A stretch of 64,000 bases of DNA from Ornithinibacillus sp047228935. Lineage in GTDB: Bacteria; Bacillota; Bacilli; Bacillales; Amphibacillaceae. Of this stretch, positions 42,876 to 51,574 are shown piece by piece (the first letter of the stretch is position 1; each line of letters begins with the position of its first letter). The stretch is taken from the NCBI RefSeq assembly GCF_047228935.1, contig NZ_JBFEGG010000002.1:248001-312000 (forward strand). The letters run 5' to 3'. Position numbers and translations under genes: made by a program. A model generated the notes under the pieces. It saw nothing but the letters and a program-made list of their open reading frames with translations. It was not told where the DNA came from and searched no databases.

Positions 42876-43067
42876 CTAATGTAAAATAATTGGACCAGTT
42901 TCACTAAGCCCATCTAAATCAACTTCTTGCACTTGATTAATGGCATCTAACGGAAATATTTTAGCTGTGTTTTGATTCACTTCCTGAATATAAACTGGTA
43001 TTCCATGATAATGAACGTTTACAAATACATCCGAGTTAACAATCTGTTCTGCGCGTTCTATATCCAA
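42876..43067 (-). CDS. sspH: Small acid-soluble spore protein H, copy 1
   Basis: A 63-residue protein with the same order of motifs (IERAEQIVNSDVFVNVHYHG, IPVYIQEV, TAKIFPLDAINQVQEVDL), plus a slightly longer C-terminus. TTG is the start, after AGGAGGAGAG. GCATA near 43128 could be a forespore sigma-G -35 element, but a well-spaced -10 is not clear. It is the first of a two-gene SASP-H unit. Confidence 0.85.
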   Translation of the reverse strand: MDIERAEQIVNSDVFVNVHYHGIPVYIQEVNQNTAKIFPLDAINQVQEVDLDGLSETGPIILH

Positions 43068-43237
43068 TACTCTCTCCTCCTATTTTCTCCTTTGTAAGTA
43101 TAGTTTTGACTTAACAAAACCGTACTATGCGAGGATTAATTGAGCTTTTTTGAAACATTTTTCCAATGGATAAGTATCGGTCAATCCACTCCTTTCATAT
43201 ATTGTTTTGTGTTGAGAATGTATGAAGGGAGAAAGTC

Positions 43238-43711
43238 ATGAAAAAACTTGTTTTTAGCTTTATTGGATTGCTGCTTTTTGTATTCTTAGCGGCATGTGGT
43301 AATGAGGAAGAAAGCTCGAGAGAATTTGAACACGCATCAGCAGAAGTCGCTTTTACTTATTATGACAAGATAAAAGAAGGTAATTTCGAGGATGCACTGG
43401 ATTATATTTCACCTATGTATTTAGAGTATATCGGGTTTACCGAAAGAGATTTTATCAATACATTTAAGGATAGACAAACATTAGATGGATGGGGTATTGG
43501 AAATATTGATATCCGGTCAACCGAAGAGATTACAGAGGATGTGTCTGTTGCACCACAGTTCGAACCATTATTAGGTGCTAATGAAAACTACTTGGTTATT
43601 TTGGATTTAGAAGTGGAATTGGACGGGGAAACAATGGGTGTCGTGGACCATGTCCTTGTTTCAAAGGATAACCGTGATGAGTGGAAGATAGTTGGTATAG
43701 TATCATATTAA
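43238..43711 (+). CDS. Small lipoprotein with NTF2-like domain
   Basis: The 157-residue protein has a lipoprotein signal (LFVFLAAC, Cys20), then about 130 residues that look like a DUF4878/NTF2-like domain (EVAFTYYDKIKEGNFEDALD, then WKIVGIVSY at the end). It is probably attached to the outer face of the membrane. Function is unknown. It follows a GAAGGGAG ribosome site and is ended by a terminator shared with the convergent glycosyltransferase gene. Confidence 0.75.
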   Translation: MKKLVFSFIGLLLFVFLAACGNEEESSREFEHASAEVAFTYYDKIKEGNFEDALDYISPMYLEYIGFTERDFINTFKDRQTLDGWGIGNIDIRSTEEITEDVSVAPQFEPLLGANENYLVILDLEVELDGETMGVVDHVLVSKDNRDEWKIVGIVSY

Positions 43712-43737
43712 AAAAGCCTTCATAAGGCTTTTTTAAG
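43711..43737. terminator. Bidirectional terminator
   Basis: AAAAAGCCTT and AAGGCTTTTT pair around a short loop. It overlaps the last codons of the leftward glycosyltransferase gene. Confidence 0.85.
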
Positions 43738-44875
43738 CAAGGACACCCATTTTTCTATCTTCTATGGCTACTTCATAATTAGTTAACAACGCTTCAAAGA
43801 TGCTGTCCCATGTTTGTGTTAATGCGTATTGTCTGCCGTTTAAGCTCATTTCTGTTCGCTTTCTTCTATCTAATAGTAACTCCGCTATAGCACTTGCGAA
43901 GTGTGTGATGTTTTTTTCTCCACATAAGAGACCAGTTTGTTTATCTTTTACGATTGTCCGTACTCCCCCGGCATTGGCACAAATTGCCGGTGTTCCACTA
44001 GCAAGTGCCTCGAGTACGACATTTCCGAATGTTTCAGTTGGTGATGGGAAAACGAATAGATCACTTCCTGCATAAACATGCGCAAGATCTGGACCTGATA
44101 AAAATCCAGTAAACGTCATGTTGCCTATCGCTCTACTCATAAGTTCCTCTTTACTTGGCCCTTCTCCTACAATTAGCCAATGAACGTCATCTTTTATATT
44201 GTCCGGCAGTTGTTCATGTATATCCGGGAGTAGCAATACATCTTTTTCCGGTGCAATTCGTCCTACATATAATAAGATATACTTTTCTTTTATTTGATAT
44301 TTATTCCGAATCGCATTTGGATTCAAGTTCGGATGGAACGCATTGCAATCAATCCCTCTTGGCCAAATATCCAAATTAACAAAACCGTGTTTTTTTAAAT
44401 TCTCTAATGTATCCATGGAAGGAACAAAAATTTTTCGCATTGGACGGTGGAACCAGCCCATATAACGCCATAGTACTTTAGTTAAGAACTGCAAATCATA
44501 ATACTCCAAATACTTATCAAAGTCGGTATGGTATGACCCAACGAGCGGTATATTTAACTTTTTTGCATAATGTAAGCCACATAAACCAACATTAAATGGC
44601 GTTGCAACATGAATAATATCTGGTTTGAATTGAAGAAGTTCATCGCGAACATGAAGCATATTAGGGAGAGCAAGCCTAATTTCAGGATATAGGAAAAATG
44701 GGAGGCTTTTAAATCGATGTATATCACTTGAATATAGGCTTTGGCTAGCACTTTTTGGAGCAAAAACTCGATATTCATACCCTTTACTGCTTAAGTAATC
44801 GGTAAATCGTTTCAACGTTTTTGCGACCCCATTTACATCTGGTACAAACGTATCCGTAAAAATTGCGATTTTCAT
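43733..44875 (-). CDS. Family 4 glycosyltransferase
   Basis: The 380-residue protein has the GT-B fold: N-terminal FTDTFVPDVNGVAKTL and PFNVGLCGLHYAKKL, C-terminal LLYVGRIAPEKDVLLL and the donor-binding EX7E motif in SPTETFGNVVLEALASG. It resembles GDP-mannose-dependent alpha-mannosyltransferases and similar enzymes that glycosylate lipids. It follows a PAP2 phosphatase gene by 18 bases, and the pair may act on a membrane glycolipid or undecaprenyl-linked substrate. Confidence 0.88.
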   Translation of the reverse strand: MKIAIFTDTFVPDVNGVAKTLKRFTDYLSSKGYEYRVFAPKSASQSLYSSDIHRFKSLPFFLYPEIRLALPNMLHVRDELLQFKPDIIHVATPFNVGLCGLHYAKKLNIPLVGSYHTDFDKYLEYYDLQFLTKVLWRYMGWFHRPMRKIFVPSMDTLENLKKHGFVNLDIWPRGIDCNAFHPNLNPNAIRNKYQIKEKYILLYVGRIAPEKDVLLLPDIHEQLPDNIKDDVHWLIVGEGPSKEELMSRAIGNMTFTGFLSGPDLAHVYAGSDLFVFPSPTETFGNVVLEALASGTPAICANAGGVRTIVKDKQTGLLCGEKNITHFASAIAELLLDRRKRTEMSLNGRQYALTQTWDSIFEALLTNYEVAIEDRKMGVLA

Positions 44876-44893
44876 GCTTAATTCCCCCTAATT

Positions 44894-45436
44894 TTAATAA
44901 ACAGCCGTTCCATTTACTAACAAGTAAAAACAGATTATTCCAGAGCTTACACCTAGCATACTGCCTACAATAATGTCGGACGGGTAATGTAAGCCAAGAT
45001 AAACACGAGATAATGCTACTAGAAAAGCTATTGGAAGTAAGGCAATAAGAAGAATCGGATATAGTAAAATGAATGGCGTAACAACCGAAAAAATCGCTGT
45101 CGTGTGGCCCGAAGGAAACGAGCAGTCAGTTAACGGGTTTTCCATGACATGACTATTTTCTAAAACTAAATATGGTCGTTTGCGTGGATATAGCTTTTTC
45201 ATAATTGCTACAGGAATATGACTAATTGCTAAAGCTAATGCGCTGGCGATGGCGGTTGTTCGTATTGGTCCAGAAGAAAGTAGGATAAGAAGTAGTACTG
45301 CAGTAATTGTAAAAGTCGCCCCACCAAGATTAGTAATTGTACGAAAGAAAGGATTTAACCGTTTATGATCAAAATGCTGATTAATAAAATGAAATGATTT
45401 ACAATCGAGTGCGTACATATGATAAAAGTATTTCAA
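44894..45436 (-). CDS. PAP2 family membrane phosphatase
   Basis: The 180-residue protein has about five membrane segments and the three PAP2 motifs: KKLYPRKRP, PSGHT and SRVYLGLHYPSD. Such enzymes dephosphorylate undecaprenyl pyrophosphate or phosphatidic or phosphatidylglycerol phosphate at the outer face. TTG is the start, after AAGGGGGG. A 20-residue hydrophobic ORF ends 16 bases before it. It is co-transcribed with the glycosyltransferase gene. Confidence 0.88.
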   Translation of the reverse strand: MKYFYHMYALDCKSFHFINQHFDHKRLNPFFRTITNLGGATFTITAVLLLILLSSGPIRTTAIASALALAISHIPVAIMKKLYPRKRPYLVLENSHVMENPLTDCSFPSGHTTAIFSVVTPFILLYPILLIALLPIAFLVALSRVYLGLHYPSDIIVGSMLGVSSGIICFYLLVNGTAVY

Positions 45437-45452
45437 AACGGGTCCCCCCTTC

Positions 45453-45515
45453 TTAATAAGTAATGTAAATTAATATGACGGAAAGACAAACACTTACCTT
45501 GAATAGGAATTTCAT
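45453..45515 (-). CDS. Candidate 20-residue hydrophobic peptide
   Basis: An ATG five bases after GGGGTGA opens a 20-codon frame (MKFLFKVSVCLSVILIYITY) ending 16 bases before the PAP2 start. A positive N-terminus followed by one hydrophobic stretch is like a tiny membrane peptide or a leader peptide. The good ribosome site and placement support it, but at this length chance cannot be excluded. Confidence 0.4.
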   Translation of the reverse strand: MKFLFKVSVCLSVILIYITY

Positions 45516-45641
45516 TTATCTCACCCCTTACACGTTAGTAACTACCTTAAGTGTAAAAGAGTAAGTTTAAGTTATCGCTAAGCAATCGTGAATTTTCTGT
45601 AAATTTAAAGCTAAAAATAGATGATGTGACTGCTTTTCCAT

Positions 45642-45674
45642 AAAAAAAACTAGCTAGAAAACACTCTAGCTAGT
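45642..45674 (-). terminator. Terminator of the 134-residue gene
   Basis: ACTAGCTAGA and TCTAGCTAGT form a 10-bp stem; on the minus strand it is followed by a long T run (TTTTTTTTA). Confidence 0.9.
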
Positions 45675-45683
45675 ACATAACAT

Positions 45684-46088
45684 TTATTTTTCACTCGTAA
45701 ACGTCTCCTTGACTACTATCGTTTGGGTAACCCTTGTTTTTTTAATATCTTTGAAATCCTCTTCCTCAACTAACCCTAACTTGATAGCTGATTCAAGCTT
45801 TTCTGTATCCGGTATTTTTGTCTCTATAATAAATTCTTTCAAGTTTAGTTCTTCTAATTTCGTTACCGTTCCCATATCATCATAGCTAGTTGACGTTCTT
45901 ATTTGTCGTTGTAGCTTATAATTACCTTGCTGCAGCTCGCCCTTTGCTTGTTTTCCGAAAGATGTATCGAATACTTCATGAAACTTTTTCTTTAAACGGT
46001 TCATCTCGTCTTCAATTTCTTTTTTCTGCTTATTCAATTCAAAATACTGCTTTAACTCCTCTTCTGTCACCGTTAGCACTTCTTCCAT
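45684..46088 (-). CDS. Uncharacterised coiled-coil protein, 134 residues
   Basis: I do not recognise the family. Residues 6-45 are a strong coiled coil (EEELKQYFELNKQKKEIEDE, then MNRLKKKFHEVFD). A beta-rich part (YKLQRQIRTST) and a Glu/Lys-rich C-terminus follow. It has no signal or membrane segment. It is a well-formed gene, with GAGGGGGGCGAG before ATG and a strong terminator after the stop codon. It could be a small DNA-replication/nuclease-inhibitor-like helical protein, but that is guesswork. Confidence 0.6.
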   Translation of the reverse strand: MEEVLTVTEEELKQYFELNKQKKEIEDEMNRLKKKFHEVFDTSFGKQAKGELQQGNYKLQRQIRTSTSYDDMGTVTKLEELNLKEFIIETKIPDTEKLESAIKLGLVEEEDFKDIKKTRVTQTIVVKETFTSEK

Positions 46089-46231
46089 CTCACTCGCCCC
46101 CCAAAAATATCGTTTTATACATTTCTATGCAAGAATCCCTACATCATTCCAAAATTAGGACAAGCTGTTTAGGCATATTTTAGGGGTCGTCAGAATATGA
46201 ATGGTGGATAAAAATATGGAGGTGTATCAGC

Positions 46232-46705
46232 TTGGGACCAAAAATTATTAAGAAAAAATCGTTTCAACTCATTGGATATCGCCTTCCCACCAATCTTTAC
46301 GACGAACAGGAAAGGGAAGTCATCCAGCAGACGGTTTCTCGCCTTAAGTCTATTTCGGAATCAATACCAAATAAAGTTGGTCAAGATGTATTAGTCGTTC
46401 ATATTTATCCGATGATGGAACAGTTTAATCCATTTAAAAGTAAGGAAAGCTTAATTATTGGCTATGAGGTGGAAAGCATGAATAATGGTCCTGATGATAC
46501 AGGTCTTTACACGATAGAAGAAAATATGTATGTTAATTGTAAGCATACAGGATCAAAATCGGATCTATATAAAACTTATGATTTCCTCTACAATAAGTGG
46601 CTACAAGAAAATCGCCTATTTCCATTAGGTTATGACCTCGAAGTTTGGAATGACAAAAGTGAATCAAATGTAGATATTTGTATCGCTATTAATAAAATTT
46701 CTTAA
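46232..46705 (+). CDS. GyrI-like effector-binding domain protein
   Basis: The 157-residue protein is a stand-alone GyrI-like/AraC effector-binding domain: SFQLIGYRLPTN at the start, PFKSKESLIIGYEVES in the middle, and LPLGYDLEVWN-like (FPLGYDLEVWNDK) near the end. Such domains bind small hydrophobic ligands and may sequester or sense drugs. TTG is the start, seven bases after GGAGGTG. A DNA-binding part is absent. Confidence 0.8.
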   Translation: MGPKIIKKKSFQLIGYRLPTNLYDEQEREVIQQTVSRLKSISESIPNKVGQDVLVVHIYPMMEQFNPFKSKESLIIGYEVESMNNGPDDTGLYTIEENMYVNCKHTGSKSDLYKTYDFLYNKWLQENRLFPLGYDLEVWNDKSESNVDICIAINKIS

Positions 46706-46825
46706 ACTTCTACACTGTTTAAACCGTTTCTTCCATTGGAAATACTACCAAAGTATACTTTATACCTAGGATAAGCTATTCCGTCATTTCATATATATGT
46801 AAAAAATGTATAAAGGAGTGAAGCA

Positions 46826-48340
46826 ATGAATACAGCAAAGAAATGGAAGTTAGGGTTAATTGCCGTATTATTTGTTTTCATCATAACGGTTCCATTCATC
46901 ATCCAAAATGAAGCCCAGCCTGTAAACGCCTCCAATGAAGAGACTAATGTAGAATCGTTAGCGGATAAACTGAATGAAATTTTACGAAATAACGCATTAG
47001 ATGGATCAACTACTGGGGTAAGCGTTCGGGATGCGGATTCAGGAGAGCTATTATTTTCTTATTTTGGAGACCATCGTTTACACCCTGCATCGAATATGAA
47101 GATTTTAACTAGTATCGCAGCACTGGAAACCCTTGGTCCAGACTATCGATTTTCAACGGAAGTGTTAACCGATGGGACTATTAAAGGCGGAGTACTTCAA
47201 GGAAATCTGTATTTAAAAGGAAAAGGGGATCCGACTTTATTAAAGAAAGACTTAGATCAATTAGCAGCGGATTTAAAGGCAAAAGGGATTAAAAAAATTA
47301 AAGGCAATTTAATTGGAGATGATACGTGGTATGACGATGTCAGGCTTTCTCAAGATTTAAACTGGTCTGACGAACCATTCTATACAGGGGCACAAGTTTC
47401 CGCACTAACGCTATCTCCTAACGAGGACTATGATGCTTCTACCGTCATTGTGGAAGTTTATCCTGCCAAAGAAGTAGGCGGAAAACCCATTGTAAAGCTG
47501 ACACCTCATACGGATTATGTCACGATTATCAACAATGCAAATACAGTAAGCTCTGATCACAGCCGGGCTATTTCTATTGAAAGAGAGCATGGATCCAATC
47601 ATATTGTTATTGAAGGCGTAATACCGGTCGAAGGCTCCATGGCAAGGTCTTGGGTCTCCATTTGGGAACCAACTGGTTACGCGCTTGATGTATTCAAGAA
47701 ATCACTTACGGAAAACGGTATTATGTTTATCGGAAACAGCAATGCGACGACTGGAGTAACACCAACGGATGCGAATGTATTAGCATCGAAACAATCGATG
47801 ACACTAGAAGAATTACTTGTACCATTTATGAAGTTAAGTAATAACGGGCATGGTGAGACACTTACAAAAGAAATGGGTAAGGTCGTACATGATGAAGGTA
47901 GTTGGGATAAAGGGCTTGAGGTTCTTAAAGATGTCGTTACCCAATATGGCGTAAACGGTAATACGATTTTACTGAGGGACGGTTCTGGTATGTCCCATAA
48001 AAACGTAATCCCAGCTAACGAGCTTTCCCAATTACTTTATGCGGTGCAGGACGAAGCATGGTATCCGGCTTTTGAACACTCTTTACCTGTCGCAGGAAAT
48101 TCAGAGCGTCTTGTAGGTGGTACACTGCGCTACCGCATGAATAACACCCCAGCAGCAAATAATGTAAAAGCTAAAACCGGTTCTTTAACAGGAGTATCTT
48201 CCTTATCTGGTTATGTAACAGCAAAGAATGGTCAAAAGCTGATATTCTCGATTATGGTCAACAATTACTTAGGCTCCTCTAGTAATATTAGAAGTATAGA
48301 AGATGCAATCGCTACTGAGTTAGCAAATCATGAATTTTAA
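46826..48340 (+). CDS. dacC: D-alanyl-D-alanine carboxypeptidase/endopeptidase (PBP4a type)
   Basis: The 504-residue protein has a signal peptide (1-~36), then the S13 penicillin-binding fold: SXXK at 89-92 (SNMK), an SXN motif in KLSNNGHGE, and KTG in KAKTGSLTG. Length and the large insertion between the first two motifs match DacC/PBP4a. It removes terminal D-Ala and may cleave cross-links in peptidoglycan. It is monocistronic with an AAAGGAGTG ribosome site and a strong terminator. Confidence 0.92.
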   Translation: MNTAKKWKLGLIAVLFVFIITVPFIIQNEAQPVNASNEETNVESLADKLNEILRNNALDGSTTGVSVRDADSGELLFSYFGDHRLHPASNMKILTSIAALETLGPDYRFSTEVLTDGTIKGGVLQGNLYLKGKGDPTLLKKDLDQLAADLKAKGIKKIKGNLIGDDTWYDDVRLSQDLNWSDEPFYTGAQVSALTLSPNEDYDASTVIVEVYPAKEVGGKPIVKLTPHTDYVTIINNANTVSSDHSRAISIEREHGSNHIVIEGVIPVEGSMARSWVSIWEPTGYALDVFKKSLTENGIMFIGNSNATTGVTPTDANVLASKQSMTLEELLVPFMKLSNNGHGETLTKEMGKVVHDEGSWDKGLEVLKDVVTQYGVNGNTILLRDGSGMSHKNVIPANELSQLLYAVQDEAWYPAFEHSLPVAGNSERLVGGTLRYRMNNTPAANNVKAKTGSLTGVSSLSGYVTAKNGQKLIFSIMVNNYLGSSSNIRSIEDAIATELANHEF

Positions 48341-48345
48341 ATAGA

Positions 48346-48396
48346 AAAAAGCTATTCTTTACTCTATTTTTAAAAGGGTGAAGAATAGCTTTTTCT
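48346..48396 (+). terminator. Terminator of dacC
   Basis: AAAAAGCTATTCTT and AAGAATAGCTTTTT form a 14-bp stem followed by more T. Confidence 0.9.
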
Positions 48397-48569
48397 CCTT
48401 AATTACTTTTTGTAAGTAAATAATAAATAATCATTCATTATAGTTGCAATTTTACCGATGGACATGATAAGATAACTAATGTTGAATTCATATATCTTGA
48501 ATTAATGATAATTAGTTATGAATTACCGTTAATTCAATCGATAAACACAACTATAGAGGAGGAATTTAC

Positions 48570-49124
48570 ATGTTAAAAATCGGTATTGTTTTAGGTAGTG
48601 TACGTGAAGGACGTAATGGTCAAGCAGTTGCTGACTGGATGGTAAACTTCGCAAAAAATCGTAATGACGAAGGTGTAGAATATGAGTTAGTTGATCTAGC
48701 TGACTATGATCTAGCATTCTTAGGCTCTAAAGCTTCACAAAAAGAAGAACATCAAGCTGCAGCAAAAGCTTGGTCTGAAAAAATGGCTTCTTTTGATGGT
48801 TATGTATTTATCGCACCTGAATATAACCACACTGTTGGTGGCGCATTGAAAAATGCACTTGATTACTTAAACCCAGAAGTGAACAATAAAGCTGCTGGTT
48901 TCGTTGGATACGGTAGCCTAGGTGGTACGCGTGCTCATGAAAATCTACGCCTAATCTTAGGTGAGCTTCAAGTGGCAGATGTACGTACAGCTGTAACATT
49001 CTCACTACTTGCTGACTTTGAAAACTTCTCTGTATTCAAACCAGCTGATTACCATGCAGACAATGCTAACGGTATGTTAGACCAAGTTATTGCATGGAGC
49101 CGTGCATTAAAAACTGTACGTTAA
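48570..49124 (+). CDS. NADPH-dependent FMN reductase
   Basis: The 184-residue protein has the flavodoxin-like NADPH-FMN reductase pattern: GIVLGSVREGRNGQAV (phosphate loop), then FIAPEYNHTVGGALKNALDYL, the active-site segment of YhdA/azoreductase-like enzymes, and GYGSLGGTRAHENLR. It reduces FMN or quinone/azo compounds with NADPH. The start follows TAGAGGAGG. It is monocistronic. Confidence 0.92.
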   Translation: MLKIGIVLGSVREGRNGQAVADWMVNFAKNRNDEGVEYELVDLADYDLAFLGSKASQKEEHQAAAKAWSEKMASFDGYVFIAPEYNHTVGGALKNALDYLNPEVNNKAAGFVGYGSLGGTRAHENLRLILGELQVADVRTAVTFSLLADFENFSVFKPADYHADNANGMLDQVIAWSRALKTVR

Positions 49125-49140
49125 TTTTATATAAATGAAA

Positions 49141-49187
49141 AAAAGAAGCGAGGGCTCCATAAATAATAAGCCCTCGCTTCTTTTTAG
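49141..49187. terminator. Strong terminator between convergent genes
   Basis: AAAAGAAGCGAGGGCT and AGCCCTCGCTTCTTTT form a 16-bp stem with a T run. Confidence 0.95.
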
Positions 49188-49201
49188 TTAAACTGAATAA
49201 C

Positions 49202-49321
49202 TCAATGTCGTTTATTAGGCAAACGGTCAGAACGATTGCCTCCACCTTGTCTTTTCCTATTTAGATCATCTTTTCTTTTCCGTTCATTAAATTTTGTTAC
49301 AAAGGTAGATGTATCTTCCAT
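49202..49321 (-). CDS. Small basic protein, 39 residues
   Basis: A minus-strand ATG six to eight bases after AAAGGAG opens a 39-codon frame, ended just before a strong terminator. The product is very polar and basic (FNERKRKDDLNRKRQGGG, then SDRLPNKRH). It resembles minor spore or nucleic-acid-binding small proteins in composition, but I do not recognise the family. The support is gene architecture only. Confidence 0.5.
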   Translation of the reverse strand: MEDTSTFVTKFNERKRKDDLNRKRQGGGNRSDRLPNKRH

Positions 49322-49470
49322 TTCACTTCTCCTTTATACTTTTTATTTAGTATAACCTAAAAGCAAATAGTTTATGTCTACTTATACATACCTTATGATA
49401 AGGCCGTTTCTATGTTTATTTTACCGAACAGTTGCTACTTCCTTCTAAGTTCACCCATTATTGACATTAT

Positions 49471-50292
49471 TTAGGAAACGTTTTTTGTAATCCAATGGGC
49501 AGGTCTTTCTAAGTAACTAGGAATCTTTGTATGCTCATCCCCCATGGCTGAATTAATCTGTGACTGTGTAAGAAATAAAACCTCTGTCAAATCAGCCCCA
49601 CTTAAATCAGCATCTCGAAGGTCTGCACCAATAAAATCAGATCTCCTCAGATCACTGTGACTTAAATCTGATGCCATCAACAGTTTCCCCCGAAAATCTT
49701 CACCTTGTAAGTTTAGCCCTTTAAGATTTGCTCCTAAGTAATCTATTTTCTCCCTCAACTTTTTACCTTTTATATTATTGTGGGATCTATACAATTTACT
49801 TGACTCTATTAATAAAGCACTAACCTTACTTCTATGTGCAACAAGATCTATTTTTAAAATCTCTTCTGGCTCTTTTTCGGTTAATTCTACTGTTTCTTCA
49901 TAAATCTTTTTCAGGTATTCTTGGAGTGACTGTGCCTCCTTTAACGTTAGAGCTTGTTGGAGATACCAAAGCATCTCATGTAGTTGTTGAACGACAATAA
50001 ATACATCGAACATTTCTTTGGCGTGTTCTTCGTTCTCACGCCAATCTTGACCATTATAAATAGACTGTGAAACATGCTGGCCAGCACCGAAGCATTCGTA
50101 TGATACACACCCCTGAAAACCTGACTCCCTCAGTTTGTCATGTATAGAACATAAGTTGTTTGAACATAAATTTCGGCACGGTTCACCACTTGCTTTATTT
50201 AGTGGAAAATCAGCAGATTTCCCATAAGGCAATGCTACACAACACAATCCGAAGCAATTTTTACAATCCGACTTTAAATTCTCCATCACCAT
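49471..50292 (-). CDS. Pentapeptide-repeat protein with N-terminal cysteine cluster
   Basis: The 273-residue protein has nine Cys in residues 10-67, beginning with CKNCFGLCC, a metal-binding-type cluster similar in style to YkgJ. A helical middle follows, and at ~187-240 there are pentapeptide repeats A(D/N)LXX (LGANLKGLNL, SHSDLRRSDF, IGADLRDADLSGADL), which form a right-handed quadrilateral helix. In some families such repeats mimic DNA. ATG at 50292 is chosen, five bases after AGGAAG. The role is unknown. Confidence 0.8.
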   Translation of the reverse strand: MVMENLKSDCKNCFGLCCVALPYGKSADFPLNKASGEPCRNLCSNNLCSIHDKLRESGFQGCVSYECFGAGQHVSQSIYNGQDWRENEEHAKEMFDVFIVVQQLHEMLWYLQQALTLKEAQSLQEYLKKIYEETVELTEKEPEEILKIDLVAHRSKVSALLIESSKLYRSHNNIKGKKLREKIDYLGANLKGLNLQGEDFRGKLLMASDLSHSDLRRSDFIGADLRDADLSGADLTEVLFLTQSQINSAMGDEHTKIPSYLERPAHWITKNVS

Positions 50293-50499
50293 GAACACTT
50301 CCTAAAATGAATATAGTTAAAATTAATACTAACATAACATTCGCAAAATATAGTTAACAACATATAAGCAATCCACTTTTACGCTCCCCTCTCTAGTCGC
50401 GAGTTTACTTAATCGCTAGTGTTCGATATTATTTGTATTAAAAATGTCGAGTATTTGAAAAGTAGCTTTGTTATGATAAGTCCTGAAAGGAGGGATATT

Positions 50500-51363
50500 T
50501 TGTTAAAGGAATTAAACCTAGTGATTGACTATATAGAAGATCGTTTAACAGATGACCTATCTCTTGAAAACATTTCTGAATATGCAGGGGTTTCCGATTA
50601 TCACTTTAGAAAGATATTTCTTTATCTTTCTGGTCTACCGCTAAGTGAATATATTAAAAACAGAAAATTATCGGAAGCAAATAAGGAGTTATTGAACGGA
50701 GAGAAAGTGACGGATGTTGCTTTTAAATATGGTTATCAATCGGTCGACGGATTTACTAGAGCTTTTAAAAAGTGGAGTGGCTTTTTGCCTTCAGATGTGA
50801 TCAAAAAAGGAGTAAGCAAATCATTTCCCAAACTTTCATTTGTAATTACAGTTAAAGGAGGAGTTTCAATGGAATATAGAATTGAAGATAAACCAGCTTT
50901 CAATTTGGTCGGTGTAAGTAAACGCGTACCTATGCAATTTGAAGGGGTTAATGACGAGATTGTAAAACTTGCGAAAAGCATAACTGACGAACAAAAAGAA
51001 GAAATGCATTCCCTTCAAAATATCGAGCCTTACGAAATAGTAAATGCTTCGTATGATGCTGATGCCAATTTCTTGAAAGAAGAAGGAGATCTAACTCATT
51101 TGATAGGGGTTTTAACGACTAAAAATGAGGTAAGTGACCAATTAGTTAAAGTTCCGGTCAAAGCACTCACCTGGGCAATCTTCCCAAGTGAAGGACCTTT
51201 CCCATCTACATTACAAGATACAATGGCAAAAACATATTCAGAATGGCTTCCTTCTTCTGATTATGAAGTGGTGAATGCCCCATCTTTTTCGTTTACTAAA
51301 ATGGATGAACATAAGAAGGATTATGCTTATAGTGAGGTTTGGATTCCAGTTAAAAAAAAATAA
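50500..51363 (+). CDS. AraC-family regulator with GyrI-like effector domain
   Basis: Residues ~1-110 hold an AraC-type double helix-turn-helix (ISEYAGVSDYHFRKIFLYLS, then VAFKYGYQSVDGFTRAFKKW). Residues ~130-287 form a GyrI-like ligand-binding domain (FNLVGVSKRVPM, SEVWIPVKK end), as in Rob/SoxS-type MarA relatives. It should sense a small molecule and activate a resistance gene. TTG at 50500 is selected since AAAGGAGG lies six bases before; the earlier ATG at 50419 has no ribosome site. Confidence 0.87.
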   Translation: MLKELNLVIDYIEDRLTDDLSLENISEYAGVSDYHFRKIFLYLSGLPLSEYIKNRKLSEANKELLNGEKVTDVAFKYGYQSVDGFTRAFKKWSGFLPSDVIKKGVSKSFPKLSFVITVKGGVSMEYRIEDKPAFNLVGVSKRVPMQFEGVNDEIVKLAKSITDEQKEEMHSLQNIEPYEIVNASYDADANFLKEEGDLTHLIGVLTTKNEVSDQLVKVPVKALTWAIFPSEGPFPSTLQDTMAKTYSEWLPSSDYEVVNAPSFSFTKMDEHKKDYAYSEVWIPVKKK

Positions 51364-51478
51364 ATATAGGACACTAGAGTATGCTGTAAGAGTAGGAGTA
51401 ACACTATACATTTGTGTTGCTCCTATTCTACTTTTATTAACTGTAAGTACGTTTCTGATTTAGCTTATGACTACTATA

Positions 51479-51515
51479 AAAAGGGCTCCGTCAAAAATGA
51501 CGAAGCCTATGATTT
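51479..51515. terminator. Bidirectional terminator
   Basis: GGCTCCGTCA and TGACGAAGCC pair with one mismatch; T runs lie on both sides. It separates the convergent araC-type and CNNM genes. Confidence 0.75.
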
Positions 51516-51574
51516 TAAAAAGTTATTTACTTTTTTATCCCTAATCTAATTTCCCTTTTATAAACTATCCAATA

